In this document: positions 1-6,637 of the stretch, in pieces | Position numbering within the stretch: position 1 is the first letter of the stretch | Layout of the letters: each line of letters begins with the position of its first letter | Source of the DNA: an uncultured Pseudorhodoferax sp. | GTDB taxonomy: Bacteria > Pseudomonadota > Gammaproteobacteria > Burkholderiales > Burkholderiaceae | Direction of reading: 5' to 3' | Assembly (NCBI GenBank): GCA_913776795.1 | Contig: CAJYRH010000615.1 | Span: 1-11,875 of the forward strand | Length of the DNA stretch: 11,875 bases | Translations under genes and position numbers: made by a program | Notes under the pieces: generated by a model | What the model saw: only the letters and a program-made list of their open reading frames with translations | Told to the model about the DNA's origin: nothing | Databases searched by the model: none

Positions 1-481
1 GCAGGCCCAGCATGCGCAGAATCGACGGACGTGCCACGTCGGCATCCACCAGCATGACCGTGTTGTTCAACTCGGTCGCAATGCTCAACGCCAGGTTCAG
101 GGCGTTGAAACTCTTGCCCTCCCCGGCCACAGCGCTTGTGACCATGATCAGATTGCCGTTCGCCACCGGCGCCGCGCCTTTGCCCATGGCGTTGGCAATG
201 AGCGGTCGCTTGATCACACGATACTGGTCGGCGATCTGCGAGCGCGGCGCATTGGGGCTCACGAAACCGGCCGCCGTCAGCGCGTCCAGGTCCAGGTCCA
301 CCTGGCGCGACACCACAGCCGGCCGCGCCGGCGCCGGTGCCGGTGCCGGTGCCGGTGCGGCCGGCTCGGGAAGCGCCGGCGCGGTGGCTGCGGGAGGGGC
401 GACGGCAATGTCCGGCACCACCGCGCCCGCCTGCCGCAACTGCTCCAGCCGCCGAGATGCTTGTTCGATCAGACTACTCAT
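1..481 (-). CDS. XrtA-associated tyrosine autokinase (BY-kinase), N-terminal 160 residues, cut by window edge
   Basis: Cytoplasmic bacterial tyrosine kinase expected to work with the adjacent chain-length determinant in controlling exopolysaccharide polymerisation and export. Only the N-terminal part is visible. After a short helical start (MSSLIEQASRRLEQL) comes an Ala/Pro-rich linker (about residues 28-54, with repeated PA), then the nucleotide-binding core: a Walker A motif in SAVAGEGKS (about 116-124) and a Walker A' motif in VMLVDADVARPS (about 142-153). Both are typical of the MinD-like BY-kinase family. The catalytic Walker B and the C-terminal tyrosine cluster lie beyond the left edge. 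The ATG at 481-479 has GAGG a few bases upstream and begins 7 nt after the stop of the chain-length gene, so the two are probably one transcript. Assignment to the XrtA-linked subfamily rests on remembered family sequence; an EpsG-type name is the alternative. Confidence 0.88.
   Translation of the reverse strand, partial: MSSLIEQASRRLEQLRQAGAVVPDIAVAPPAATAPALPEPAAPAPAPAPAPARPAVVSRQVDLDLDALTAAGFVSPNAPRSQIADQYRVIKRPLIANAMGKGAAPVANGNLIMVTSAVAGEGKSFNALNLALSIATELNNTVMLVDADVARPSILRMLGL
327..356. repeat. GCCGGT hexamer tandem repeat inside the kinase gene
   Basis: Four perfect consecutive copies of GCCGGT occupy 333-356, preceded by a one-mismatch copy (GCCGGC) at 327-332. On the minus strand they encode the alternating Pro-Ala part of the kinase linker. 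The unit is a multiple of three, so copy-number changes would lengthen or shorten the linker without breaking the frame. Confidence 0.85.
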
Positions 482-488
482 GCCATCC

Positions 489-2054
489 TCAAGCGGCTCT
501 GCTGGCCATGTAGACCATCAGGCCGATGCCTAGTGCGAAACACACGACCAAGCTGGAGGAAGCAGCCGCAAACTTCCACAGATTCCTCCGCTCCTGGCGT
601 TTCGCGTCTTCGCTGATGATGAGCGTCACCACGCCCAGCAGCGGCAAGGACACCGCATTGCGCAGTGCGTGCGCGTTGTGGAACACCGGTCGCAGTTGGC
701 TCAGGCCCAATGCAGCCACCACGCCAGCCGCCAGCGATGCAACCATCACGCCAACCAGCAACAAGGAACGGTTGGGCGCCACGGGTCGCTGAGAAACGCG
801 CGGCGGATCAATGAGGCGAAAATCTGCCACGCCGGCCACGGAATCCAGGTTGCCCGTCATCGAGGCCGACTCGCGCCGTGCCACCAGATCTTCATAATTC
901 TTCTTGTTGATCGCGTAGTCTCGGTTCAGCTGCGCGTACTCCGCTTCGATCTGCGGCGCCGTCTTGGCCTGCTCCTGCGCCCGTGCGTAGCGCGCGCCGA
1001 ACTCGGCAACTCGCGCACTCAATGACGCCACCCGCACCTCAGCCGTTGCAAGCAAACGCCCGAGTTCCTGGACCGCCAGGCTGCTGTTGGCGCCGGTGAT
1101 CGGGTCGGACACAGCGGCTTTGCGCAGCGCCGCGACTTCCCGCGCCTTCTGTTCCTCGAGTTCCTTGATCGAACGGCGCGTGGCGGACACGTCTGGATGC
1201 TGCTCCGTGAAGCGCTGCAGCAGGTTGTCGAGGTTGCGCTTCTGCTCGGTCAGGCGGGTGTCGATCTCGGGCGTCGGGAACAGGCGCTCGGCATCGCCAC
1301 CCTTGGCCGCCTTGGCCACTTGGGCACGCTCCGCCTCGAGTTGGCGCTTGGCCGAGTCGCGTGCACGCTCGGCCTCTACCAATTCGAGCCGCGCATTGTT
1401 GTACTGAGAGCCCAGTTCCCCGATGCGGGAGGCAACATCAGGACCCGCCGTTGACTGCATCTCGATGTTGCGCAGCCGGAAGTCCTTGAGCCGCGTTTCG
1501 GCCTCTTCCAGTCGGGTTTCGTAGGTGCGGATCTGCTCGGAGATGAATTTCTGCGCGGCCGCGGTGTCCTTGCGGGAGTCGCCCAGGCTGGACTCCACGA
1601 AGATCGACACCAGCGACTGGACGACCTTCTGGGCGCGAGGCGGCACCGGATCCTGGTACGTGATGGTGTAAAGATTGTCGCGGCCCACGCTCTTGATCTC
1701 GAGCGTACCCATCAGGGTATCGATCAGGCGCTCGCGTGCCGACGGCGACTCGATGTTGAGATCCAAGTCGGCCATGCGCACCAGCTTTTCCACGTTGGGG
1801 CGATTGATCAGGGTGCGGCTCAGCATCGTGACCTGCTGGTTGACGTTCGGCTGCACTGCCAGGCCGGACATCAGCGGCTTGAGAATCGACTGGGTATCGA
1901 CGAATATCCGCGCGGATGCCTCGTACTTATCCGGAATGCGCAGAACCACCGCAGACCCCACGATTGCAACGACCCATGCCGCCAGCAATCCCCACCAGCG
2001 GTGTTTCCACGCGCCTTTGGCAAACGTGGATATCTGGTTGATCAACTCCTCCAT
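489..2054 (-). CDS. XrtA-system polysaccharide chain-length determinant (Wzz/PCP family)
   Basis: Inner-membrane polysaccharide co-polymerase of 521 residues that sets chain length and couples polymerisation to the outer-membrane exporter and the kinase. It has a first membrane segment at about residues 18-38 (WWGLLAAWVVAIVGSAVVL). A periplasmic Wzz domain follows, with the conserved start PDKYEASARIFVDTQSILKP. Next is a long charged coiled-coil region (about 170-310). Then comes a Pro-rich stretch before the second membrane segment (about 415-428, DPPRVSQRPVAPN), which is the family's PxxP motif. Membrane segments lie at about 429-451 and 495-517. There is no fused kinase domain; the kinase is the separate next gene. 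The ATG at 2054-2052 lies only 3 nt after the stop of the export gene and has no strong Shine-Dalgarno, so translational coupling is likely. The match to the XrtA-type subfamily is strong by eye. Confidence 0.93.
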   Translation of the reverse strand: MEELINQISTFAKGAWKHRWWGLLAAWVVAIVGSAVVLRIPDKYEASARIFVDTQSILKPLMSGLAVQPNVNQQVTMLSRTLINRPNVEKLVRMADLDLNIESPSARERLIDTLMGTLEIKSVGRDNLYTITYQDPVPPRAQKVVQSLVSIFVESSLGDSRKDTAAAQKFISEQIRTYETRLEEAETRLKDFRLRNIEMQSTAGPDVASRIGELGSQYNNARLELVEAERARDSAKRQLEAERAQVAKAAKGGDAERLFPTPEIDTRLTEQKRNLDNLLQRFTEQHPDVSATRRSIKELEEQKAREVAALRKAAVSDPITGANSSLAVQELGRLLATAEVRVASLSARVAEFGARYARAQEQAKTAPQIEAEYAQLNRDYAINKKNYEDLVARRESASMTGNLDSVAGVADFRLIDPPRVSQRPVAPNRSLLLVGVMVASLAAGVVAALGLSQLRPVFHNAHALRNAVSLPLLGVVTLIISEDAKRQERRNLWKFAAASSSLVVCFALGIGLMVYMASRAA

Positions 2055-2057
2055 CGA

Positions 2058-2687
2058 TCAGAACCAGCTCTGAGGAATGACCAAAATGTCGCCCGGCTTC
2101 ATTTCCACGTTGTGCGAAATATCTCCACGCTTGACCAAATCGCGCAGGCGCACGGAATACTGCTTCCCGCCTTCGGCCGTGCGCAAAATGGTGGCACCAT
2201 TGCCATCGGCAAAATCTGTCAAGCCACCCACTGCGATCATCACGTCCAGCAATGTCATCTTCTGCTTGTAGGGCAGGAATTGAGGACGCGCCGCCTCGCC
2301 TACGACGCGGATTTGCTCACTGTAAGGACCAACGAATGCCGTCACGATCACGGTCACTACCGGATCCCGCACGAACTTGCCAAGCAATTGCTCGATTTCG
2401 CGCGCCACTTCGGTGGAATTCTTGCCTTGGGCAATCAGCTCATCGACCAAAGGAGTTGAAATCTTCCCATCCGGGCGGACAGGAACCGACATCGACAATT
2501 CAGGGTTTCTCCATACGATGATATTGAGAGAATCACCCGGACCGATGATGTAGTTATAGTCGCCCGACGCAGCGGCGACCGGTGCCGGAGGAAATTTGTT
2601 GGAAGCGCACCCAGCGAGAATGACCGCCGCCAGGAATATTCCAAGCTTGCCAATCAAGCCTCGAATCGCAAAGTGATGAATTTTCAA
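2058..2687 (-). CDS. XrtA/PEP-CTERM-system exopolysaccharide export lipoprotein (Wza-like), TTG start
   Basis: Outer-membrane polysaccharide export protein, 209 residues. A signal peptide ends in a lipobox LAGC with lipidated Cys27; Ala follows at +2, which favours outer-membrane sorting. A Poly_export domain begins at YIIGPGDSLNIIVWRNPEL (about 46-64) and includes PVRPDGKISTPLVDELIAQG. It is followed by a beta-grasp/SLBB-type segment (about 121-205) ending MKPGDILVIPQSWF. It lacks the long C-terminal part of E. coli Wza, as is usual for this short family. I chose the TTG at 2687-2685 because AGGGGA sits 6 nt upstream and the signal peptide begins there. The only upstream in-frame ATG is 73 codons earlier and would add a sequence unlike any export signal. 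First gene of the export/chain-length/kinase trio. Confidence 0.92.
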   Translation of the reverse strand: MKIHHFAIRGLIGKLGIFLAAVILAGCASNKFPPAPVAAASGDYNYIIGPGDSLNIIVWRNPELSMSVPVRPDGKISTPLVDELIAQGKNSTEVAREIEQLLGKFVRDPVVTVIVTAFVGPYSEQIRVVGEAARPQFLPYKQKMTLLDVMIAVGGLTDFADGNGATILRTAEGGKQYSVRLRDLVKRGDISHNVEMKPGDILVIPQSWF

Positions 2688-2843
2688 GGCAAATCCCCTA
2701 CAGTATTCAGCAACAGTCGTCAAACGGGGCACTATAGCGCACTTCCCCACACGCGATTGCGACGTTCCGGTGAGCGGTCCGAGACCAGTGACCAGCGGCG
2801 AAGCCTTCGATTCTCTGCGCGCTGGGCACCCGATCTGCGCGAC

Positions 2844-2868
2844 AAATGCACATAAGTGCCATGCATTT
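2844..2868. promoter_or_regulatory. Inverted repeat in the spacer upstream of the export lipoprotein gene
   Basis: AAATGCA (2844-2850) and TGCATTT (2862-2868) form a perfect 7-bp inverted repeat with an 11-nt loop. A second dyad, GCAC-ATAA-GTGC, is nested at 2848-2859. A perfect 12-bp palindrome, CCGTGCGCACGG, follows at 2874-2885. The cluster lies 160-200 nt upstream of the export gene's TTG, between it and the epimerase gene, so it could be an operator or an RNA hairpin. I saw no convincing sigma-70 promoter in this spacer: a TATAGT on the minus strand at 2736-2731 has no matching -35. Function is not established. Confidence 0.35.
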
Positions 2869-2881
2869 TGCAACCGTGCGC

Positions 2882-2913
2882 ACGGCGCAACGGCGCAACG
2901 GCGCAACGGCGCA
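2882..2913. repeat. Four-copy 8-bp tandem repeat (ACGGCGCA)
   Basis: Four perfect head-to-tail copies of ACGGCGCA fill 2882-2889, 2890-2897, 2898-2905 and 2906-2913. The array begins inside the palindrome at 2874-2885 and ends 5 nt from the epimerase stop codon (2919-2921). It is non-coding on both strands as I read the genes. A run of this kind can change copy number by replication slippage. Confidence 0.9.
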
Positions 2914-2918
2914 CCACC

Positions 2919-3926
2919 TTAGACGCGGTAGTAGCTGCGGTACCAGGCCACGAACCGGTCGACACCTTGCTGCAGCGGCGTAGCCGGGACAGACCCGACC
3001 CAGTCGGCCAATGCCTGGACATCGGCGTAGGTCGCCAGCACGTCGCCGTCCTGCATTGGCAGCAGCCGCTTCTCGGCCTTGCGCCCCAACGCCTGCTCGA
3101 TGTAGCCGATGAAGTCCAGCAAGGGAACGGGGTTGCGGTTGCCGATGTTGAAGACCCGATACGGCGCATGGCTGGTGGCGGGGTTCGGCTGCGCGGCATC
3201 GAACGCAGGCTCCGCGCTCGCGGGTCTGTCGAGCACCCGGACCACGCCGTCGGCCACGTCATCGACATAGGTGAAGTCGCGCTGCATTCGACCGAAGTTG
3301 TAGACCTCGATCGGCCGCTGCTCGAGGATGGCCTTGGTGAACAGGAACAAGGCCATGTCCGGGCGTCCCCAGGGGCCATAGACGGTGAAGAAACGCAGGC
3401 CGGTGGTCGGCAGTCCGTAGAGATGGCTGTACGTATGGGCCATCAATTCGTTGGCCTTTTTGGTCGCAGCGTACAGGCTGACGGGGTGGTCTACCGCATC
3501 GGACTCGGCAAACGGCATCTTGGTGTTGCCACCGTACACACTGGAGCTGGAAGCATAGACGAGGTGCCGCACTTGGTGGTGCCGGCAACCCTCCAGCACG
3601 TTGACGAACCCGACCAAATTGCTGTCCACATAGGCGTGCGGGTTGCGCAATGAGTAGCGAACCCCGGCCTGCGCTGCCAGGTGAACGACGGCATCGAATC
3701 TCTGCTGCGCGAACAGAGCAGCTATGTCGTCGCGGTGGGCCACGTCCATGCGCACAAAGCGAAAGCCAGCCTGGACCTGCAGGAGCGCCAGCCGGCTCTC
3801 CTTGAGCGAGACCTCGTAGTAGTCGTTCAGGTTGTCCAGGCCCACGACCTCGTCGCCGCGTGCCAGCAGGCGCTGCGCCACACTCATACCGATGAAGCCA
3901 GCAGCCCCCGTCACCAACACCTTCAT
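2919..3926 (-). CDS. UDP-glucuronate 4-epimerase-type NAD-dependent epimerase
   Basis: Cytosolic short-chain dehydrogenase/reductase of 335 residues, the usual length of the family. It probably interconverts UDP-glucuronate and UDP-galacturonate as precursor supply for the polysaccharide. The N-terminal Rossmann motif is VTGAAGFIG (G7, G10, G13). The catalytic YxxxK is in SLYAATKK (Y152, K156), with the serine-rich strand ASSSSVYGG before it. RNPHAYVDSNLVGFVNVLEG and VYGPWGRPDMALFLF resemble bacterial UDP-GlcA 4-epimerases (CapI-like) more than GalE. The ATG at 3926-3924 overlaps the acyltransferase stop as ATGA, so translation is probably coupled. The frame stays open for about 150 codons upstream through the acyltransferase gene, but that stretch is a high-GC shadow with no family similarity. 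Exact substrate is inferred; a related UDP-sugar epimerase cannot be excluded. Confidence 0.88.
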   Translation of the reverse strand: MKVLVTGAAGFIGMSVAQRLLARGDEVVGLDNLNDYYEVSLKESRLALLQVQAGFRFVRMDVAHRDDIAALFAQQRFDAVVHLAAQAGVRYSLRNPHAYVDSNLVGFVNVLEGCRHHQVRHLVYASSSSVYGGNTKMPFAESDAVDHPVSLYAATKKANELMAHTYSHLYGLPTTGLRFFTVYGPWGRPDMALFLFTKAILEQRPIEVYNFGRMQRDFTYVDDVADGVVRVLDRPASAEPAFDAAQPNPATSHAPYRVFNIGNRNPVPLLDFIGYIEQALGRKAEKRLLPMQDGDVLATYADVQALADWVGSVPATPLQQGVDRFVAWYRSYYRV

Positions 3927-4669
3927 TGCTTGCCGTCCTCCACGTACGCATGCTCGAGTTGCGACTCGATGGCTTTCCAAAGAGGACGGATCATGAGACG
4001 CAAGCCGGCCTCGACCGTCGCCGCGTGGATCAGGGAGGGAACGCGCATCCCGCGGTGCTCCACCGGAGCCCCGATCGGGACGATCTTCACACCCAGCTTG
4101 GCGAAATGATCGGCCAGCCGCGGCTCGGTCAACGTGAACAGGTATTCGATGTTGTAGCGCCGGGCGATCAGCACCGAAGCCATGTACAGACCCACCGGGA
4201 TGTACGGGAAGCGGGGCTGCTGCGCATCGCCGAAATCGCTGACATCCAGCGCGACCTCCTTGTGGTCCTCGCCGCGACGGCGCCGGAAATCGGACAGCAC
4301 GGCCAGGCGCGACACCTCGGCAATCCGGTCGCGCGGCAAGTTCGAAGGGTCGATCTGGTCGCGGTACAGAGATTCGCGGCACGACTTCTCGAACGGCAGC
4401 AGCGAATCCGGCGCATTCGGATCCGTCAAGATGACCCTGGCGCAGCCCACAAGACGCGGCGAGGCTTCCGCCGTGCGCATCAGGCAGTGCAGCGAGCGAA
4501 CGTCATAGGAGTCGGTTTCGCGTTGGTCAGGTCGGACCGGCTCGAAGCCCAACTCGCGCGCGTAGACGTCGTGGCGGATGAAAAAAACGTCGTCCTTCTC
4601 CTTTTCCTGCAAGGCCGGCGCAACGCTGAAAAAGCGATTGAAGTTGTCAGCAAGGTTGAGTCTGGACAT
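3923..4669 (-). CDS. PEP-CTERM/exosortase-system-associated acyltransferase (acyl-HSL-synthase-like)
   Basis: Predicted GNAT-fold acyltransferase of 248 residues, from a family known from exosortase/exopolysaccharide loci and related to N-acyl-homoserine-lactone synthases. Substrate and product are not established. Visible marks are FFIRHDVYARELGFEP (about 29-44), which resembles the N-terminal R-x3-Y-x5-F/W region of autoinducer synthases, an acidic stretch TDSYD (about 52-56), and EVSRLAV (118-124), the counterpart of their conserved E-x-S-R-[FL]-A-V strand. The ATG at 4669 begins where family similarity begins (SRLNLADNFNRFFSVAPA). It has no Shine-Dalgarno, and the frame stays open to 4762, so an upstream start is possible but less likely. 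It is the first minus-strand gene, divergent from pilB, and overlaps the epimerase by 4 nt. A run of seven T (coding strand) lies at codons 28-31. Confidence 0.8.
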   Translation of the reverse strand: MSRLNLADNFNRFFSVAPALQEKEKDDVFFIRHDVYARELGFEPVRPDQRETDSYDVRSLHCLMRTAEASPRLVGCARVILTDPNAPDSLLPFEKSCRESLYRDQIDPSNLPRDRIAEVSRLAVLSDFRRRRGEDHKEVALDVSDFGDAQQPRFPYIPVGLYMASVLIARRYNIEYLFTLTEPRLADHFAKLGVKIVPIGAPVEHRGMRVPSLIHAATVEAGLRLMIRPLWKAIESQLEHAYVEDGKQ

Positions 4670-4813
4670 AAGGAGCTGCGTTGAGGAGCTTCGTTGGTGC
4701 GGGCGGCCGCAGGGGCCAAAGCATACCGACCGCCCGGTGCACAGGCGCATGACCAGGCGCAAAAACTGTGGACTCGCTCACAAAATGGTGAGGTCAGCCG
4801 GCAACAGTGTTCG

Positions 4814-4842
4814 TTTACAGCACCAATGCGATCGGCGATGAT
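4814..4842 (+). promoter_or_regulatory. Candidate sigma-70 promoter for the pilB operon
   Basis: TTTACA (4814-4819, 5/6 to TTGACA), a 17-bp spacer and GATGAT (4837-4842, 4/6 to TATAAT) would start transcription near 4849, about 30 nt before the pilB ATG. It lies in the 210-bp divergent region (4670-4879), which holds nothing else I can assign; I saw no clear promoter for the opposite-strand acyltransferase gene. Read by eye only. Confidence 0.3.
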
Positions 4843-4879
4843 GGTCCTGCCCACTGGGCGTTTGCTACATTTTGAGGCT

Positions 4880-6613
4880 ATGGCTGCAGTCGACTCGGCA
4901 AAGAACGTTCCCGCTGTGGCCCTGCCCGGACTTGGCAGGGCCCTGATCGCCGCAGGCAAGCTGGGACAGAAGGCGGCCGAAGACATCTACCGCAAGGCGC
5001 AGAGCAGCCGGACCAGCTTCATCGCGGAGTTGACCGGCTCGGGTGCCGTTTCTCCCTTCGACCTGGCCCACACCGTGTCGTCCGCGTTCGGTGCGCCCGT
5101 GCTCGACCTGGACGCGCTGGACCTGCATCGCCTACCCAAGGACTTGCTCGACGCAAAGATCTGCAATGCCTACCGGGTGGTGCCGTTGTCCAAGCGCGGC
5201 AACCGGCTGGCGGTCGCCACCGCCGACCCGTCCGACCAGGAAGCTGCAGAGAAGATCAAGTTCGCCACCCAGCTCGTAGTCGACTGGGTCATCGCCGAAT
5301 ACGACAAGATCTCGCGCATGCTGGAATCGGGTGTCGGCCGCGTCGACACGACGATGCAAAACCTGATAGGCGGCGACTTCGAGTTCGACGAAGCCAGCGT
5401 CGTGGCGGCGACCGAAACGGCCGACACCACGGCCCAGTCGGAGGTGGAGGACGCTCCAGTCGTCAAGTTCCTGCACAAGATGCTGCTCGACGCGTTCGGC
5501 ATGCGCGCTTCCGACCTTCACTTCGAGCCGTACGAGCACAACTACCGCGTGCGTTTCCGCATCGACGGCGAACTGCGCGAGATTGCCTCGCCGCCAGTGG
5601 CCATCAAGGACAAGCTGGCTTCGCGCATCAAGGTCATCTCGCGGCTGGACATCTCCGAGAAGCGCGTGCCGCAGGACGGCCGCATGAAGCTCAAGATCGG
5701 TCCCGACCGCGTGATTGACTTCCGCGTGAGCACGCTGCCCACGCTGTTCGGCGAAAAGATCGTGATCCGGATCCTGGACCCCAGCAGCGCCAAGCTGGGC
5801 ATCGACGCGTTGGGCTATGACGCCGAGGAGAAGGCGCGGCTCATGCACGCCATCGGCCGCCCCTACGGCATGAGCCTGGTCACCGGCCCGACCGGCTCGG
5901 GCAAGACCGTGTCGCTGTACACCTGCCTGAACCTGCTGAACAAGCCCGGCGTCAACATCGCCACGGCCGAAGACCCGTCGGAAATCAACCTGCCGGGCGT
6001 CAACCAAGTCAACGTCAATGAAAAGGCGGGGCTCACTTTCGCCGCTGCATTGAAGTCATTCCTGCGGCAGGATCCCGACATCATCATGGTCGGCGAGATC
6101 CGCGATCTCGAGACGGCCGACATCGCGATCAAGGCGGCGCAGACCGGCCACCTGGTGCTGTCCACGCTGCACACCAACGATGCGCCGACAACGCTCACGC
6201 GCATGCGCAACATGGGCATCGCGCCGTTCAACATCGCTTCCAGCGTGATCCTGATCACCGCGCAGCGACTGGCGCGCAGGCTGTGCAACAACTGCAAGCA
6301 GCCCATCGACATCCCGCGCGAAACGCTGCTGCAGTCCGGCTATGCCGACAGCGATTTGGACGGCAGCTGGAAGCCCTTCCACCCGGTGGGTTGCAACCAG
6401 TGCAACAACGGCTACAAGGGCCGCGTCGGCATCTACCAGGTGATGCCGATCAGCGAGGAGATCCAGCAGATCATCCTGGCCGATGGCAGCGCGCTGGACA
6501 TCGACCGGCAAGCCAAGCGCGAGGGCGTGCGCTCCCTGCGGCAATCGGGGCTGCAGAAAGTCCGGCAGGGCATCACCTCGCTCGAGGAAGTGCTTGCCGT
6601 GAGCAACGAATAG
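4880..6613 (+). CDS. pilB: Type IV pilus assembly ATPase PilB
   Basis: Hexameric cytoplasmic motor that hydrolyses ATP to drive pilin polymerisation through the PilC platform. The protein has 577 residues. An N-terminal MshEN/GspE-N domain (about 1-150) is followed by the secretion ATPase core. Walker A is GPTGSGKT (336-343) and Walker B lies in IIMVGEIRD with E406. The Asp box resembles AEDPSEINLPGVNQ, and the His box is in TGHLVLSTLHTNDAPTTL. A zinc-binding tetracysteine is formed by C469, C472, C505 and C508. This set fits PilB rather than the retraction ATPase PilT, which lacks the N-terminal domain and the cysteines. I chose the ATG at 4880 (GAGG just upstream, though only 2 nt away) because family similarity begins there; the frame is open to 4694 without family-like sequence. 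First gene of the plus-strand block, 24 nt before pilC. Confidence 0.96.
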   Translation: MAAVDSAKNVPAVALPGLGRALIAAGKLGQKAAEDIYRKAQSSRTSFIAELTGSGAVSPFDLAHTVSSAFGAPVLDLDALDLHRLPKDLLDAKICNAYRVVPLSKRGNRLAVATADPSDQEAAEKIKFATQLVVDWVIAEYDKISRMLESGVGRVDTTMQNLIGGDFEFDEASVVAATETADTTAQSEVEDAPVVKFLHKMLLDAFGMRASDLHFEPYEHNYRVRFRIDGELREIASPPVAIKDKLASRIKVISRLDISEKRVPQDGRMKLKIGPDRVIDFRVSTLPTLFGEKIVIRILDPSSAKLGIDALGYDAEEKARLMHAIGRPYGMSLVTGPTGSGKTVSLYTCLNLLNKPGVNIATAEDPSEINLPGVNQVNVNEKAGLTFAAALKSFLRQDPDIIMVGEIRDLETADIAIKAAQTGHLVLSTLHTNDAPTTLTRMRNMGIAPFNIASSVILITAQRLARRLCNNCKQPIDIPRETLLQSGYADSDLDGSWKPFHPVGCNQCNNGYKGRVGIYQVMPISEEIQQIILADGSALDIDRQAKREGVRSLRQSGLQKVRQGITSLEEVLAVSNE

Positions 6614-6637
6614 GCACGGCCGACGCCGAGAGGATCT

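Noticed and set aside
2846..2861. Sigma-54 promoter-like TGGCAC-N5-TGCA on the minus strand upstream of the export gene
   Set aside because: GG and GC are separated by 9 nt instead of the strictly required 10, and the sequence is also explained by the inverted repeat there. It drew attention because some XrtA loci have sigma-54-dependent activators.
2688..2906. 73-residue N-terminal extension of the export lipoprotein
   Set aside because: It would bury the lipoprotein signal peptide, and begins within the tandem repeat; the TTG at 2687 has a good ribosome-binding site.
3927..4382. N-terminal extension of about 150 residues on the epimerase frame, suggesting a fusion protein
   Set aside because: It overlaps the acyltransferase coding region in another frame, has no Rossmann or other domain character, and the epimerase begins normally at MKVLVTGAAGFIG with an ATGA junction.
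4694..4879. 62-residue N-terminal extension of PilB
   Set aside because: Not family-like, runs through the divergent promoter region, and the conserved PilB start lies at the ATG at 4880.
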